Source: an uncultured Ulvibacter sp. (GTDB lineage Bacteria; Bacteroidota; Bacteroidia; Flavobacteriales; Flavobacteriaceae). Taken from it: DNA of 64,000 bases. This document shows, one piece after another, positions 18,311 to 28,177 of this stretch. The notes below the pieces were generated by a model. It was not told the origin of the DNA, ran no database searches, and saw only the letters and a program-made list of their open reading frames with translations. The DNA lies in assembly GCA_938083445.1 (NCBI GenBank), contig CALKCP010000014.1:62001-126000 (forward strand), read 5' to 3'. Numbering within the stretch: the stretch's first letter is position 1; each line of letters begins with the position of its first letter. The position numbers and the translations under genes are program-made.

Positions 18311-19342
18311 TTACCTATTTATACTACTGTCAATATCATTTTCAAAACCACTGTTCTTTTTCTTTTTCTTTTTTCTCTTCCTTTTCTTTTTCGCGCCATC
18401 TTCCATCCCAGCCTCAATTCTTTCTTTTTTCAACTTTTTTCCAGCCTTGCCTTTTTCTTCAATATACTCATCTTCTCCGTGCATGTCAAAACGATAAGCC
18501 ATTCCTATTCTTCCGTAAAGAAGAGAGGGGGTGTCTTTAACGTTTGCTACAATCGACGCATCTACATGAAAATTTTCATTTATTAGCGCAGCAGCACCAC
18601 CTCGAAAAATTTGATCTGCATAAAAGTCGCTTTTAAAACCTTGGTTTTCAATAAAAATAGAAAACCAATTTGTTAGTGTGTGAGTTAATGTAAGGACATA
18701 CCCATAAGAAGGTGTATCTGTGGTGATACGGTCAATAACGATGTTTGTTACGAATACAAATCCTCCCTTCCAGTTGTTTTGAGTCGAAATAACAAACTTT
18801 GGGCTAATACTACTTTCTGGTTCCGGAGTGAACGGATTCTCGGCAAAATCAAAATTAGCTCCCGCATAAAATGAAATCGCAGGAATAAAATCTTTCCATT
18901 GAAATTTATTATTCGCTTTCCAGTTATATAAATTTGGTCCATCGAGGATCATTTTTTTGTATGGATCGTAAAATAAGTACTTAACCCCTAATGTGTTACT
19001 TCTGAAATTGCGTTCGGTATACTTTGTGGAGATTGCTCCACGATTATCAGTAACTGAATTTGACTGAAACGCACCAATAAGGCTAACCTCTAATTCTTCC
19101 TTCCAAAATCCATATCGTATGGCATAGTCAATGCCAAATACGCCTGTCTCTGTTTTGAGTAATTCATGCTTCTCTTTTCCAAAGGCGATCCCACTTTCAA
19201 ATTGAAGCACTTTTTTTCCAACAGAGAATGCCCCTTGCGAAGCACCTGGTCTATTATTATTTATAGTCTCCGTATATTGCGCTTGAGCCGGATAAAATAC
19301 AATTAGAAATAAAAAAGAAAGACAATAAAGACTCGTCTTCAT
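18311..19342 (-). CDS. outer-membrane beta-barrel protein with poly-lysine tail
   Basis: A 343-aa secreted protein. Signal peptide MKTSLYCLSFLFLIVFYPAQAQ is followed by alternating beta-barrel sequence from about residue 25 to 290, resembling the 'MetA-pathway of phenol degradation' outer-membrane family. The C-terminal 55 residues are quite different: highly charged, with KKKRKRKKKKKK near the end. Barrels normally end on an aromatic strand, so this basic tail must be a separate soluble extension. The ATG at 19342 is preferred to one at 19381 because it starts the signal peptide. The GNAT gene follows after 15 bp. Function is unknown. Confidence 0.72.
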   Translation of the reverse strand: MKTSLYCLSFLFLIVFYPAQAQYTETINNNRPGASQGAFSVGKKVLQFESGIAFGKEKHELLKTETGVFGIDYAIRYGFWKEELEVSLIGAFQSNSVTDNRGAISTKYTERNFRSNTLGVKYLFYDPYKKMILDGPNLYNWKANNKFQWKDFIPAISFYAGANFDFAENPFTPEPESSISPKFVISTQNNWKGGFVFVTNIVIDRITTDTPSYGYVLTLTHTLTNWFSIFIENQGFKSDFYADQIFRGGAAALINENFHVDASIVANVKDTPSLLYGRIGMAYRFDMHGEDEYIEEKGKAGKKLKKERIEAGMEDGAKKKRKRKKKKKKNSGFENDIDSSINR

Positions 19343-19422
19343 AAAAGTTTGGTTTAGCTCAAAGATATAAGATTTTATCATTTATTTAATAGTTGACTTT
19401 CTTCTTTTTATCAATCAATTCT

Positions 19423-19430
19423 TACTTTTG
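19423..19430 (+). promoter_or_regulatory. -7 promoter element of the DUF4834 gene
   Basis: TACTTTTG matches TAnnTTTG and sits 17 bp before the ATG at 19448. The nearest upstream TTG (19393-19395) is 27 bp away, longer than usual, so this is a partial match. Confidence 0.45.
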
Positions 19431-19447
19431 GAAAAGATTTATAAAGT

Positions 19448-19708
19448 ATGGAGACTTTTGTCAAAACAATTTTCATTGTTCTTCTTGGATATTATAGTTT
19501 AAAGTTTTTATTTAAGCTGGCTATGCCTTACCTAATGCGCTATATCACTAAGAAAGCAAGTCAAAAATTTGGTGATGCATTTGGACAGCAACCTCAAAAA
19601 AATAGTAAAACAGAGGAAGGAGATGTTAGTATAGATAAAATCCCTTCTTCCAAATCAAAAAATAAAAATACAGTGGGTGAGTATGTTGATTTTGAAGAAG
19701 TAGATTAA
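19448..19708 (+). CDS. DUF4834 family small membrane protein
   Basis: An 86-aa protein with one N-terminal membrane segment (about residues 4-30) and a hydrophilic, lysine-rich tail ending NTVGEYVDFEEVD, which is the usual end of DUF4834 proteins in flavobacteria. The family has no known function; the conserved acidic C-terminal peptide suggests a docking site. It lies 81 bp upstream of the YfhO-like gene in the same orientation and may be cotranscribed with it and the glycosyltransferase. Confidence 0.75.
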   Translation: METFVKTIFIVLLGYYSLKFLFKLAMPYLMRYITKKASQKFGDAFGQQPQKNSKTEEGDVSIDKIPSSKSKNKNTVGEYVDFEEVD

Positions 19709-19789
19709 TATTTACTATTTCATTTTTCTAATGGGGAAAGTCTAGTTGTTTTTTTATAATTTACCCACTTCGTAATTTATAACAATCTC

Positions 19790-22237
19790 ATGCAGTTTTA
19801 TTTTAAGAAATTTCTTCCACATCTTGTTGTTTCACTTTTATTCATAGTTACGTCACTGATTTATTTCAACCCTGTTTTACAAGGAAAAAAAATATATCAA
19901 AGTGATATTGTACAATACAGCGGGATGGCCAAGCAACTTGTCGACTATCGCGAAACCACGGGAAAAGAGACGTATTGGACAGATACTTCTTTTGGCGGGA
20001 TGCCAACATACCAACTTGGCGCAAAATATCCTCACAATTATATTAAAAAGCTAGACTTATTCCTACGGTTTTTACCTCGACCAGCCGACTACTTGTTTCT
20101 CTATTTCATTGGAATGTATATCTTGTTCTTGGTATTAAAAGTGGATTACAAGCTGGCTTTCCTAGGTGCGCTTGCCTTTGGTTTTTCCACTTATTTAATT
20201 ATAATTTTAGGAGTTGGTCATAATGCCAAAGCCCATGCTATTGCATACATGCCACTCGTTTTAAGCGGTGTAATACTCACCTTTAGAGCTAGGTATTTTT
20301 ATGGATTTCTTTTAACCACTATTGCTATGGCTTTAGAGTTGGTATCTAATCATTTTCAAATGACCTACTACTTGCTGTTCATTGTAATTTGCATTGGGGT
20401 TGCTTATTTAGTCGATGCCTATAAAAAACAAATGTTAGTTCATTATGGAAAGGCGATTTTGGTTATGATCGCAGGCGTTCTTATAGCATTAGGCTTAAAT
20501 GCCACCAATTTGATGGCAACTAAAGAATATGCCGATACGTCGACAAGAGGCAAGAGCGAGCTTACGATTGATCCAGATGGAAGCCCAAAAGAGCTAACAA
20601 ATGGTCTTGATTACGATTATATTACAGAATATAGCTATGGAATTATAGAGAGTTTTAACTTATTCATTCCGAGATTTATGGGAGGTGGGTCTGGAGATTC
20701 TTTGCCAAGTGATTCTAAAGCTTTAGATGAAATTTTGAAATTAGGAGCCTCTCCACAAGAGGCTAATGAAATAGTATCCCAATTGCCAGCATATTGGGGA
20801 GACCAACCTATAGTGGCTGCTCCGGCTTATATTGGATCGATTATTATTTTTCTAGCTGTTCTTGCTCTTTTCTTGGTTCATGGAAGAATCAAATGGTGGA
20901 TTACTGCTGCTTTTTTATTGAGCTTATTTTTGTCTTGGGGAAAGAATTTTAGTTTTTTAACGGAGTTCTTTATTGATTATGTGCCCTTGTACGATAAGTT
21001 TAGAGCCGTGTCTTCAATTCAAGTGATTATTGAGCTTGTTGTTCCTGTTCTGGCGGTTCTTGGACTACACCAATGGTTTAATTCTTACGTTTCTGATGAA
21101 AAAAAGAAGAAAGCCCTGGTTCAATCGGTAAGCATAGTAGGTGGATTAACATTGGTTTTTATTTTTTTCAAATCCAGCTTATTTGATTTTAGTAGTATCT
21201 ATGATCAAATGATTAGGGAACAACTCGGAATTGCAGTTTTAGACGCAGTTCGCGAGGATAGAATGCATTTGCTCACTGTCGATGCTGTTCGATCCCTAGC
21301 ATTCGTTTTAATAGCAGCTGGTGCCTTGTGGTTTTTCTTTACATCTAAAATAAAAGAAATCACTGCTATTGGTGTTTTAACATTTTTAATAGTTTTAGAC
21401 CTAGGTCTGGTCGATAGGCGTTATGTAAATAATGATGATTTTGTGTCGGCTAGGCTTATGGAACAACCCTTTCAAAAAAATGGGGCAGATGAGCAGATTT
21501 TGAAGGATGAGGGGCATTATAGAGTATACGATCTAGCAAATAGAGGAAATCCAGCCAGGGCTAGCTATTACCACAATTCATTAGGTGGCTATCATGCAGC
21601 AAAGCCAAGACGTTATCAAGAAATTGACGATTTTTATATTAGCCAGGGTGATATCGGGATATTAAATATGATGAATGTAAGATACATAATAACCCAAAAT
21701 AAGAACGGTGGGCCTTATGCTCAGCGAAACCCTTATGCTAATGGAAATGCTTGGTTTGTTGAAAATGCCCTAATGGCCGAAACTGCTAACGATGAGATGA
21801 GGCTTTTGGACAGTTTGAATTCAAAAACAACGGCGGTTATTAATCGAGAGTTTATGGATTTGATTCCAGCGAAAGATATTGTTAGAGATAGCACAGCTTC
21901 GATTGCATTAGTTTCGTATCAACCAGAGCATTTAGTGTATGAGGCATCCACCAATTCTGAGCAACTTGCCATTTTTTCTGAAGTGTATTATTCAAAAGGT
22001 TGGAACGCTTATATCAATGATCAACCGGCTACCTACTTTAGAGCAGACTATCTTCTAAGAGCAATGTCGATACCTGCCGGAACGAATAAAATTGAATTTA
22101 AATTTCAACCTCAGGTTATAGAAATTGGAAGTAATGTTAGTCTTGGGAGTAGTATTCTTTTGGCACTTATCTTCGCAGGAGGAATGTATTATAAATCGAG
22201 AAAGAAGGAAATTGTCACCAAAACAAGTTCCTGTTGA
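19790..22237 (+). CDS. YfhO-like polytopic membrane protein
   Basis: An 815-aa integral membrane protein with about a dozen hydrophobic segments between residues 10 and 560, a large extracytoplasmic domain (about 560-780) and a final membrane segment near 785-805. The topology and the early sequence TYWTDTSFGGMPTYQLG match the YfhO family, which is related to GT-C glycosyltransferases and proposed to transfer sugars to cell-wall polymers or proteins. The early Asp in IYQSDIVQYSG fits the acidic loop residue of GT-C enzymes. The gene overlaps the downstream glycosyltransferase by four bases, indicating translational coupling and a shared surface-glycan role. Confidence 0.8.
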   Translation: MQFYFKKFLPHLVVSLLFIVTSLIYFNPVLQGKKIYQSDIVQYSGMAKQLVDYRETTGKETYWTDTSFGGMPTYQLGAKYPHNYIKKLDLFLRFLPRPADYLFLYFIGMYILFLVLKVDYKLAFLGALAFGFSTYLIIILGVGHNAKAHAIAYMPLVLSGVILTFRARYFYGFLLTTIAMALELVSNHFQMTYYLLFIVICIGVAYLVDAYKKQMLVHYGKAILVMIAGVLIALGLNATNLMATKEYADTSTRGKSELTIDPDGSPKELTNGLDYDYITEYSYGIIESFNLFIPRFMGGGSGDSLPSDSKALDEILKLGASPQEANEIVSQLPAYWGDQPIVAAPAYIGSIIIFLAVLALFLVHGRIKWWITAAFLLSLFLSWGKNFSFLTEFFIDYVPLYDKFRAVSSIQVIIELVVPVLAVLGLHQWFNSYVSDEKKKKALVQSVSIVGGLTLVFIFFKSSLFDFSSIYDQMIREQLGIAVLDAVREDRMHLLTVDAVRSLAFVLIAAGALWFFFTSKIKEITAIGVLTFLIVLDLGLVDRRYVNNDDFVSARLMEQPFQKNGADEQILKDEGHYRVYDLANRGNPARASYYHNSLGGYHAAKPRRYQEIDDFYISQGDIGILNMMNVRYIITQNKNGGPYAQRNPYANGNAWFVENALMAETANDEMRLLDSLNSKTTAVINREFMDLIPAKDIVRDSTASIALVSYQPEHLVYEASTNSEQLAIFSEVYYSKGWNAYINDQPATYFRADYLLRAMSIPAGTNKIEFKFQPQVIEIGSNVSLGSSILLALIFAGGMYYKSRKKEIVTKTSSC

Positions 22238-23514
22238 AGCGTATTCTCATCATAACATATTATTGGCCTCCCGCAGGTGGACCTGGCGTGCAACGCTGGT
22301 TGCAATTTGTTAGGTACTTCAAAGACTTTGATATAGCGCCTATTGTCTATGTTCCAGAGAATCCAAGTTATCCATTAATAGATGAAAGTTTTGAGAAAGA
22401 AGTGCCTTCTGAGGTCACTGTAATTAAACGTCCAATTAAGGAGCCATATCGCTTTGCTAAAGTACTTTCAGGAAAGAAAACGAGACAAATAAGTAGTGGA
22501 ATCATTTCGAATGAAAAACAATCGTTTGTTGAAAAACTATTGCTTTTTGTGCGAGGAAATTATTTTATTCCTGATGCGAGAGTTGGATGGGTAAAACCAT
22601 CTGTGTCTTTTTTGAAAGAATATATTTCTGAAAATCCAGTAGATGTTATAATAACGAGTGGCCCTCCACATAGTCTACATTTAATCGGATTAAAACTGAA
22701 GAAAGAATTAAACCTGAAGTGGATTGCAGATTTTCGTGATCCATGGACTACAATTCATTACCACAAATCACTACGGTTAATGGATAAAGCCAAGAAGAAG
22801 CATAAGGCCTTAGAAAAGGAGATTCTTACAGAGGCACATTTAATTGTGGTCACAAGCCCTACCACAAAAAAAGAGTTTGAAGCAATTACCAGTAGGCCAA
22901 TTGAAGTAATTACCAATGGGTATGGCGAATCCTCTGTAAAACCGCAAACATTAGACGGTTCTTTTTCTATTTCTCATATTGGTTCCTTATTAAGTGAACG
23001 AAACCCGAAAATCTTATGGGAGGTGCTTTCTGAAATTACTTCGGAAAACATCGATTTTAAAAGAGACCTAGAACTGAAGCTAGCGGGAAATGTGAGCAAA
23101 GAGGTCCTAGAGAGTATTTTTAATACCGGATTGAAATCTAATTGCAAACTACTGGGATATGTATCGCATTCGGAAGCGCTTCAATTACAACGAAATTCGG
23201 GTGTGCTTCTTATCGTTGAAATTGATAGCGAGGATACTAAATCAATCATTCCAGGGAAATTATTTGAATATCTAGCTGCAAATCGTCCTATTCTTGCTTT
23301 AGGGCCTAAAGCGAGTGATATGGAGGATATTATTCATGAGACGAAGAGCGGAAAATTTTATGATTACAGCCAAGCGGAGCTATTAAAAGCACACATTCTT
23401 CAATTGTATGCAGACTATAAAAGCGGTTCTCTTATAAGTTCCTCTGAAGGCGTTGAAAAATATAGTAGGAGGGAACTTACGAAGCGCATGTCAGAAATAA
23501 TAAAAAGCATATAA
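22234..23514 (+). CDS. GT4-type glycosyltransferase
   Basis: A 426-aa GT-B-fold glycosyltransferase. The N-terminus ILIITYYWPPAGGPGVQRW holds the glycine-rich loop of the acceptor-binding Rossmann domain; the second domain has GSLLSERNPKILWE and the donor-site block SIIPGKLFEYLAANRPILAL near residues 330-350, with the family Glu. It likely extends an envelope or extracellular glycan; donor and acceptor are unknown. The start is the TTG at 22234, whose TTGA overlaps the TGA stop of the upstream gene; no better start is available before the conserved N-terminus. A hairpin terminator follows. Confidence 0.85.
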   Translation: MKRILIITYYWPPAGGPGVQRWLQFVRYFKDFDIAPIVYVPENPSYPLIDESFEKEVPSEVTVIKRPIKEPYRFAKVLSGKKTRQISSGIISNEKQSFVEKLLLFVRGNYFIPDARVGWVKPSVSFLKEYISENPVDVIITSGPPHSLHLIGLKLKKELNLKWIADFRDPWTTIHYHKSLRLMDKAKKKHKALEKEILTEAHLIVVTSPTTKKEFEAITSRPIEVITNGYGESSVKPQTLDGSFSISHIGSLLSERNPKILWEVLSEITSENIDFKRDLELKLAGNVSKEVLESIFNTGLKSNCKLLGYVSHSEALQLQRNSGVLLIVEIDSEDTKSIIPGKLFEYLAANRPILALGPKASDMEDIIHETKSGKFYDYSQAELLKAHILQLYADYKSGSLISSSEGVEKYSRRELTKRMSEIIKSI

Positions 23515-23555
23515 AAAAACTCCCACTCGGCTTAATACCGAATGAGAGTTTCAAA
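23512..23555. terminator. bidirectional terminator between convergent genes
   Basis: An imperfect long hairpin (AAACTC...CTCGG, loop CTTAATA, CCGAA...GAGTTT) with an A-run on the left. It sits between the rightward glycosyltransferase gene and the leftward gene ending at 23578; the T-run in the minus orientation is the stronger. Confidence 0.7.
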
Positions 23556-23577
23556 TTAACAAAACAACTAAAAAGTG

Positions 23578-24651
23578 TTATAATCCTCTTCTTCTTGTTG
23601 AAGACCTGCCTTGGGGATTGATGCTACTGCTCCGGTTTTTAGATAGATTCGATTCTGAACTTGTACTTCTATTTACAGTTCGGTTTCTGCTTTTATTTGT
23701 ATTTGCTTCTGTTCTTGAAGACCCCCTAGCGACCGAAGATAAGGGCTTCCCATTTGTAAAAGCACTCGATCTATTTCTGTTTGCACTTCTAATATTAGAT
23801 GTGTTTCTTCCTCTCATAGTTGAACTAGGTCTATTTCTATCCACTTTTCCATTAGTGGCTAAAGGCCTGGCTTTTGCCGTATTCCCTCTACGTCCAGAAT
23901 CCGTTATCGTTGTATTTCTCCGATTTGATTTGTAACGATCATTTCTTGCAGTGCGACCATTTTTATAATGCAATCGACTGCCCGGTCTGTGAAAACCTCT
24001 TCTGCCATTTTGATATGCAACGCGATTACGGTTTTTATAATAATACCTATGATTTTCGTAGCTATAGCGCATGGGCCTGTAATACCTTCTGTAGGGGTCG
24101 TTATAGACAATACAATTTGAGTAAAATGGAGCGCTATAATATGCGTGCCATGGCCGATATACATAAAATGGATTGTACGCATTTATAAATCCAGTAGTAT
24201 GGAGGTAATGACCATAGTAGTTATAGGTTATAAACAGGCCGCCAACGCGAACGATCCGACGATTTTTATAGTGGATATCAATCGTACCCGCTCGCGAAAT
24301 CCTTCCATAATGATCGTAATAAATAGCCACGTTTTCTATTTGTGTTACGGCGCCATAATCATCATACTGTATATACATTTCATAATCGTATCCCCCGTTA
24401 AAACTAATGTTTACATGTGGCGAGCCGGCACTCACTTGAACTTGTCGACTATTGTAAGGGCCCACATAAGAGAAGTCAAATTGACCATCTGTAAAAACAG
24501 AAAATTCAACACCGCCCTCTTCAAAAATATATGCTCTACCATCGTAAGGATTGTAATTATTGTTTTCTGAAGCTTCGGAATTGTTTGCAATTCCATTTGA
24601 TGTTATTCCCATTAATAGGAATCCGAATACTAGGGTTGCTAATTTTTTCAT
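23578..24651 (-). CDS. secreted Tyr-rich protein with Arg/Ser/Asn-rich tail
   Basis: A 357-aa protein of unknown function. It has a signal peptide (MKKLATLVFGFLLMGITSNGIA) and a conserved-looking beta-rich region (about residues 35-165) with repeated tyrosines such as NVAIYYDHYGRIS and a duplicated pattern IDIHYKNRRIVRVGGLFITY. A Tyr/Pro/Arg-rich stretch (170-215) contains many YY and RY pairs, and the last 140 residues are low complexity, dominated by Arg, Ser, Asn and Thr and strongly basic. The composition suggests an envelope or matrix protein binding an acidic polymer, but that is speculation. It is monocistronic, with the terminator at 23512-23555 downstream. Confidence 0.75.
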   Translation of the reverse strand: MKKLATLVFGFLLMGITSNGIANNSEASENNNYNPYDGRAYIFEEGGVEFSVFTDGQFDFSYVGPYNSRQVQVSAGSPHVNISFNGGYDYEMYIQYDDYGAVTQIENVAIYYDHYGRISRAGTIDIHYKNRRIVRVGGLFITYNYYGHYLHTTGFINAYNPFYVYRPWHAYYSAPFYSNCIVYNDPYRRYYRPMRYSYENHRYYYKNRNRVAYQNGRRGFHRPGSRLHYKNGRTARNDRYKSNRRNTTITDSGRRGNTAKARPLATNGKVDRNRPSSTMRGRNTSNIRSANRNRSSAFTNGKPLSSVARGSSRTEANTNKSRNRTVNRSTSSESNLSKNRSSSINPQGRSSTRRRGL

Positions 24652-25146
24652 AACTGTAGTTTTAAGTGATACTTACTTTAATTTTATGGTCAGACCTGTA
24701 CGTTCAGGTTAATTACAACGACCGTGCCATAAAGTTCAAGACACTAGTTGTTAGATTTTTATGATGTAAGTGTTCTCATCGCACGTGGATGGGGCAGGAC
24801 TATTAAAATAAAGGGAGCTTGTTAAACTTTGGTCAAAAAAAATCCGCCTAAACCATTTTACTGGTCCGGCGGAAACTTAACTAATCAAACAAAGATTTTA
24901 ATTTTTTTCTATAATGTATAAACTAATCTATTATAAAGTAATTGTTAATTGATACAATTCAATCATCGTGCCAACTCTAAAAAAGACTGCTAAATAGCTG
25001 TGGAATTATGTTTTTTTTAACATTAAATAGAAGACGGCATTATAAGTATGTTAATTACATGTAACACGGCTAAATAAAAACATATACCCTTTGTATTAGT
25101 ATTTTTCTAGCGAGTAAATATAACGAGATAATATGCCTTATTTTCT
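24652..25146. other. 495-bp intergenic region with orphan minus-strand terminator
   Basis: Between the Tyr-rich protein gene and uvrA, both leftward. There is no ORF of note. It contains a strong minus-strand terminator (24834-24873) 270 bp beyond the uvrA stop, and a sigma-54-like element on the minus strand: TTGGCACG at 24974-24967 and TTGAA at 24962-24958, against the consensus TTGGCACG-N4-TTGCW. Together they could bound a small RNA of about 110 nt, or the terminator may simply end a long uvrA 3' UTR. Confidence 0.4.
24834..24873 (-). terminator. strong intrinsic terminator on the minus strand
   Basis: Outer stem TCCGCC/GGCGGA (24843-24848 with 24868-24873) and inner stem ACCA/TGGT, followed on the minus strand by eight T. 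It is not near the end of any coding region: uvrA stops 270 bp upstream on that strand. Confidence 0.8.
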
Positions 25147-27924
25147 TTATATTTTCTCTCTTAAATAGGGAGCTGTAATAGATTTAATGCTTTTTGCAAC
25201 TTCTTCAGGGGTGCCCTGAGCAATTACTTCTCCGCCCCGAATTCCGCCTTCAATTCCTAGATCAATAATATGATCGGCACATTTAACTAGGTCCATATTG
25301 TGTTCAACAACAACGACCGTGTGGCCTTTGTCAAGCAAGGCATAAAAGGAAGCTAAAAGCTTCTTGATATCATGAAAGTGCAAACCGGTGGTAGGTTCGT
25401 CAAAAATAAACAAGGCCTTTTCTTTCGTAGTACCTTTTAAAAGAAATGAAGCTAATTTAATACGTTGTGCTTCTCCACCAGATAACGTAGAAGAGCTTTG
25501 ACCGAGTTGTACATACCCCAAACCAACATCCTGCAGTGGCTTTAGTTTGTTGGTAATTCTCTTTTCACCCTGTAGGTCGAAGAATCCAATTGCATCATCC
25601 ACGGTCATGGTTAGAATATCATGAATATTCTTCTCATGAAATTTCACTTCTAAGGTTTCCTTTTTAAAGCGCCTTCCATGACAGGTGTCACAAGTTAAAT
25701 GCACATCGGCCATAAATTGCATTTCAATAGTAACTTCGCCATCTCCTTTGCAATTTTCACATCTTCCACCGTCCACGTTAAATGAGAAATGTTTTGGTTT
25801 GTATGCACGAATCTCGGATAACTTCTGTGAAGCAAAGAGGTTCCGAATATCGTCATATGCCTTGATGTAGGTAACCGGATTCGACCTACTAGAACGGCCT
25901 ATGGGATTTTGGTCAATAAATTCAACACTTTTAATTGTCTCAAAATTCCCTTCTAAGGAGGTAAACTGTCCAGGTTTTGAACCATAGCCTCCTATTTCTC
26001 GAAGCAACGCTGGGTATAATATTTTCTTGACGAGGGTGCTTTTTCCACTTCCTGAAACACCAGTTACCGCTGTAAATACTCCTAGCGGAAAACGAGCATT
26101 AATATTTTTCAGATTGTTTTGACGAGCTCCAATAACATCTATACTCTTTGTCCAAGACCTTCTTTTCTTCGGTACTGAAATTTCTAAGGTGCCATTTAAG
26201 TAGTCGGCCGTTAATGAATTGGATTTTAATATTTCAGTATAAGATCCAGTAGCAACAACCTCGCCTCCAAAAGTACCCGCTTCTGGCCCGATATCTATAA
26301 TTTCATCGGCTGCCTTCATAATATCTTCATCATGCTCCACAACAATAACGGTGTTACCGAGTTTTTGAAGCGATTTTAAGACATCTATTAGCCGTTCTGT
26401 ATCTTTTGGATGTAATCCAATACTAGGTTCGTCTAGTATATACATAGAGCCTACCAAACTACTTCCTAATGATGTTGCAAGGTTAATACGCTGAGACTCT
26501 CCTCCCGATAGTGTGTTGGATTTACGATTTAATGTTAAGTAACTAAGCCCCACGTTCATTAAGAAAGAAAGACGGTTGTTTATTTCAATTAGCAACCTTT
26601 TTGCAACGACTTTGTCATATTTGTTGAGTTTCAGATTACTGAAAAAAGACGCCACTTCATCCAAAGGCAATGCTACTAACTCCTGTATTGATATGCCTCC
26701 CACTTTAACATATGCGGCTTCTGGCCGGAGTCTTCTTCCTTCACAAACGCTACATTTTGTTTTACCCCGATAGCGTGATAACATGACCCGATTCTGAATT
26801 TTGTAATTTTTTGACTCCAGACCCTTGAAGAAGGTATTGAGTCCGTCAAAAAAATTATTTCCAGACCAAACCAATTCCTTTTGCTCTTCAGACAGTTCAA
26901 ACCATGGCTTATGAATCGGAAAATTAAATTTATATGCGTTATTGACTAACTGATCTCTGTACCAGCTCATACTTTCACCACGCCAGGGGTAGATTGCATT
27001 ATCGTATATCGAAAGTCCTGTGTTGGGAACGACTAGACCTGCATCAATTCCAATGACATCGCCGTAGCCTTCACAATTGGGACAGGCACCAAAGGGATTG
27101 TTAAAACTAAATAAGTGCTGGTTTGGTTCTACAAAACTAAGTCCATCGGCTTCAAATCGATTGTTAAATCCTGTGATTTGTTCATTGGCTAGATCTTCAA
27201 TAAACAGTTCTCCTTTACCTTCAAAAAAGGCCATTTGAATGGCGTCGGCCAAACGATTGTAAAAATCTTCATCGTCAAGAGTGATAACTCTATCAATTAC
27301 AAGTGCTATTTTATCGTTCGATGAAAGCACCTTCACTTCATCAATCCTCATCACCTCACTATTTAATTTTACTCTAGAATAGCCCTGTTGTGCAAGCGCA
27401 TTCAATTTGTTTTCCATGCTTCTACCTTCCTCTAAGTGGATAGGAGCAAGGAGTAGGAGTTTGCTTCTTAATTGAAATTCTTTGATAAAGACAACAACAT
27501 CAGTAACTGTGTCTTTTTTAACTTCTCGACCAGAAACAGGTGATATGGTTTTACCAATTCTCGTAAATAAAAGTTTCAGATAATCATAGATTTCTGTCGA
27601 TGTACCAACTGTGGAACGCGGATTCGTTGAATTTACTTTTTGTTCAATGGCAATAGCAGGGGAGATGCCCTTAATGGAATCTACTTTAGGCTTATCCAAT
27701 TTACCTAGAAACTGTCTGGCATATGACGAAAGGCTTTCTACATATCTCCGCTGACCTTCTGCGTATAATGTATCAAATGCTAAAGTTGATTTTCCACTAC
27801 CCGAAAGGCCTGTTATAACGACCAATTTGTTTCTTGGAATAACAACCGAGATGTTTTTTAGGTTGTGCAACCTAGCCCCTCGAATTACAATGTTTTTTTT
27901 AATGTCTATGTTTTCGATATCCAA
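25147..27924 (-). CDS. uvrA: excinuclease ABC subunit A
   Basis: DNA-damage recognition ATPase of nucleotide excision repair, about 925 aa. It contains two ABC modules: Walker [10 protein letters not shown] near residue 40 and GVSGSGKST in the second half, signatures LSGGESQR and LSGGEAQR, and Walker B segments MYILDEP and LFIFDEP. Zinc-binding cysteine pairs CPNC, CSVC, CENC and CDTC are intact. A TTG at 27954 overlaps the -7 element at 27952-27959 and would lie before the transcript start, so the next in-frame TTG at 27924 is the likelier start, although this leaves a non-ATG codon. The gene stands alone, with no uvrB or uvrC nearby. Confidence 0.93.
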   Translation of the reverse strand: MDIENIDIKKNIVIRGARLHNLKNISVVIPRNKLVVITGLSGSGKSTLAFDTLYAEGQRRYVESLSSYARQFLGKLDKPKVDSIKGISPAIAIEQKVNSTNPRSTVGTSTEIYDYLKLLFTRIGKTISPVSGREVKKDTVTDVVVFIKEFQLRSKLLLLAPIHLEEGRSMENKLNALAQQGYSRVKLNSEVMRIDEVKVLSSNDKIALVIDRVITLDDEDFYNRLADAIQMAFFEGKGELFIEDLANEQITGFNNRFEADGLSFVEPNQHLFSFNNPFGACPNCEGYGDVIGIDAGLVVPNTGLSIYDNAIYPWRGESMSWYRDQLVNNAYKFNFPIHKPWFELSEEQKELVWSGNNFFDGLNTFFKGLESKNYKIQNRVMLSRYRGKTKCSVCEGRRLRPEAAYVKVGGISIQELVALPLDEVASFFSNLKLNKYDKVVAKRLLIEINNRLSFLMNVGLSYLTLNRKSNTLSGGESQRINLATSLGSSLVGSMYILDEPSIGLHPKDTERLIDVLKSLQKLGNTVIVVEHDEDIMKAADEIIDIGPEAGTFGGEVVATGSYTEILKSNSLTADYLNGTLEISVPKKRRSWTKSIDVIGARQNNLKNINARFPLGVFTAVTGVSGSGKSTLVKKILYPALLREIGGYGSKPGQFTSLEGNFETIKSVEFIDQNPIGRSSRSNPVTYIKAYDDIRNLFASQKLSEIRAYKPKHFSFNVDGGRCENCKGDGEVTIEMQFMADVHLTCDTCHGRRFKKETLEVKFHEKNIHDILTMTVDDAIGFFDLQGEKRITNKLKPLQDVGLGYVQLGQSSSTLSGGEAQRIKLASFLLKGTTKEKALFIFDEPTTGLHFHDIKKLLASFYALLDKGHTVVVVEHNMDLVKCADHIIDLGIEGGIRGGEVIAQGTPEEVAKSIKSITAPYLREKI

Positions 27925-27951
27925 TTTTCGACTTGTTTTAATCCAATTTTG

Positions 27952-27959
27952 CAAAGATA
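27952..27959 (-). promoter_or_regulatory. -7 promoter element of uvrA
   Basis: On the minus strand TATCTTTG exactly matches TAnnTTTG. No TTG is seen at the proper distance upstream. It would start a transcript near 27945, about 20 nt before the TTG chosen as the uvrA start. Confidence 0.5.
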
Positions 27960-28177
27960 GTACATTGATTTCGTGATTAAAACTCTAGGTTGATTATATT
28001 TTTTTAGTGATTTAGCTAACTTTTTTTTGCTATTGTGGGCTCTTTGTTGTTATATTTACCACAGTTATTATTTAAACCTAAATATTCGCCTATAGCATAT
28101 TACTACTTTTTATAATTGATTTTATTACAACTAAGCAGCCCTATTTAAGTTGTTTATATTAAAAAAAAAGTATTGAT

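Noticed and set aside
23618-24570. Several open frames opposite the Arg/Tyr-rich secreted protein gene
   Set aside because: They mirror the low-complexity codons of the real gene and have no promoter or protein-like features.
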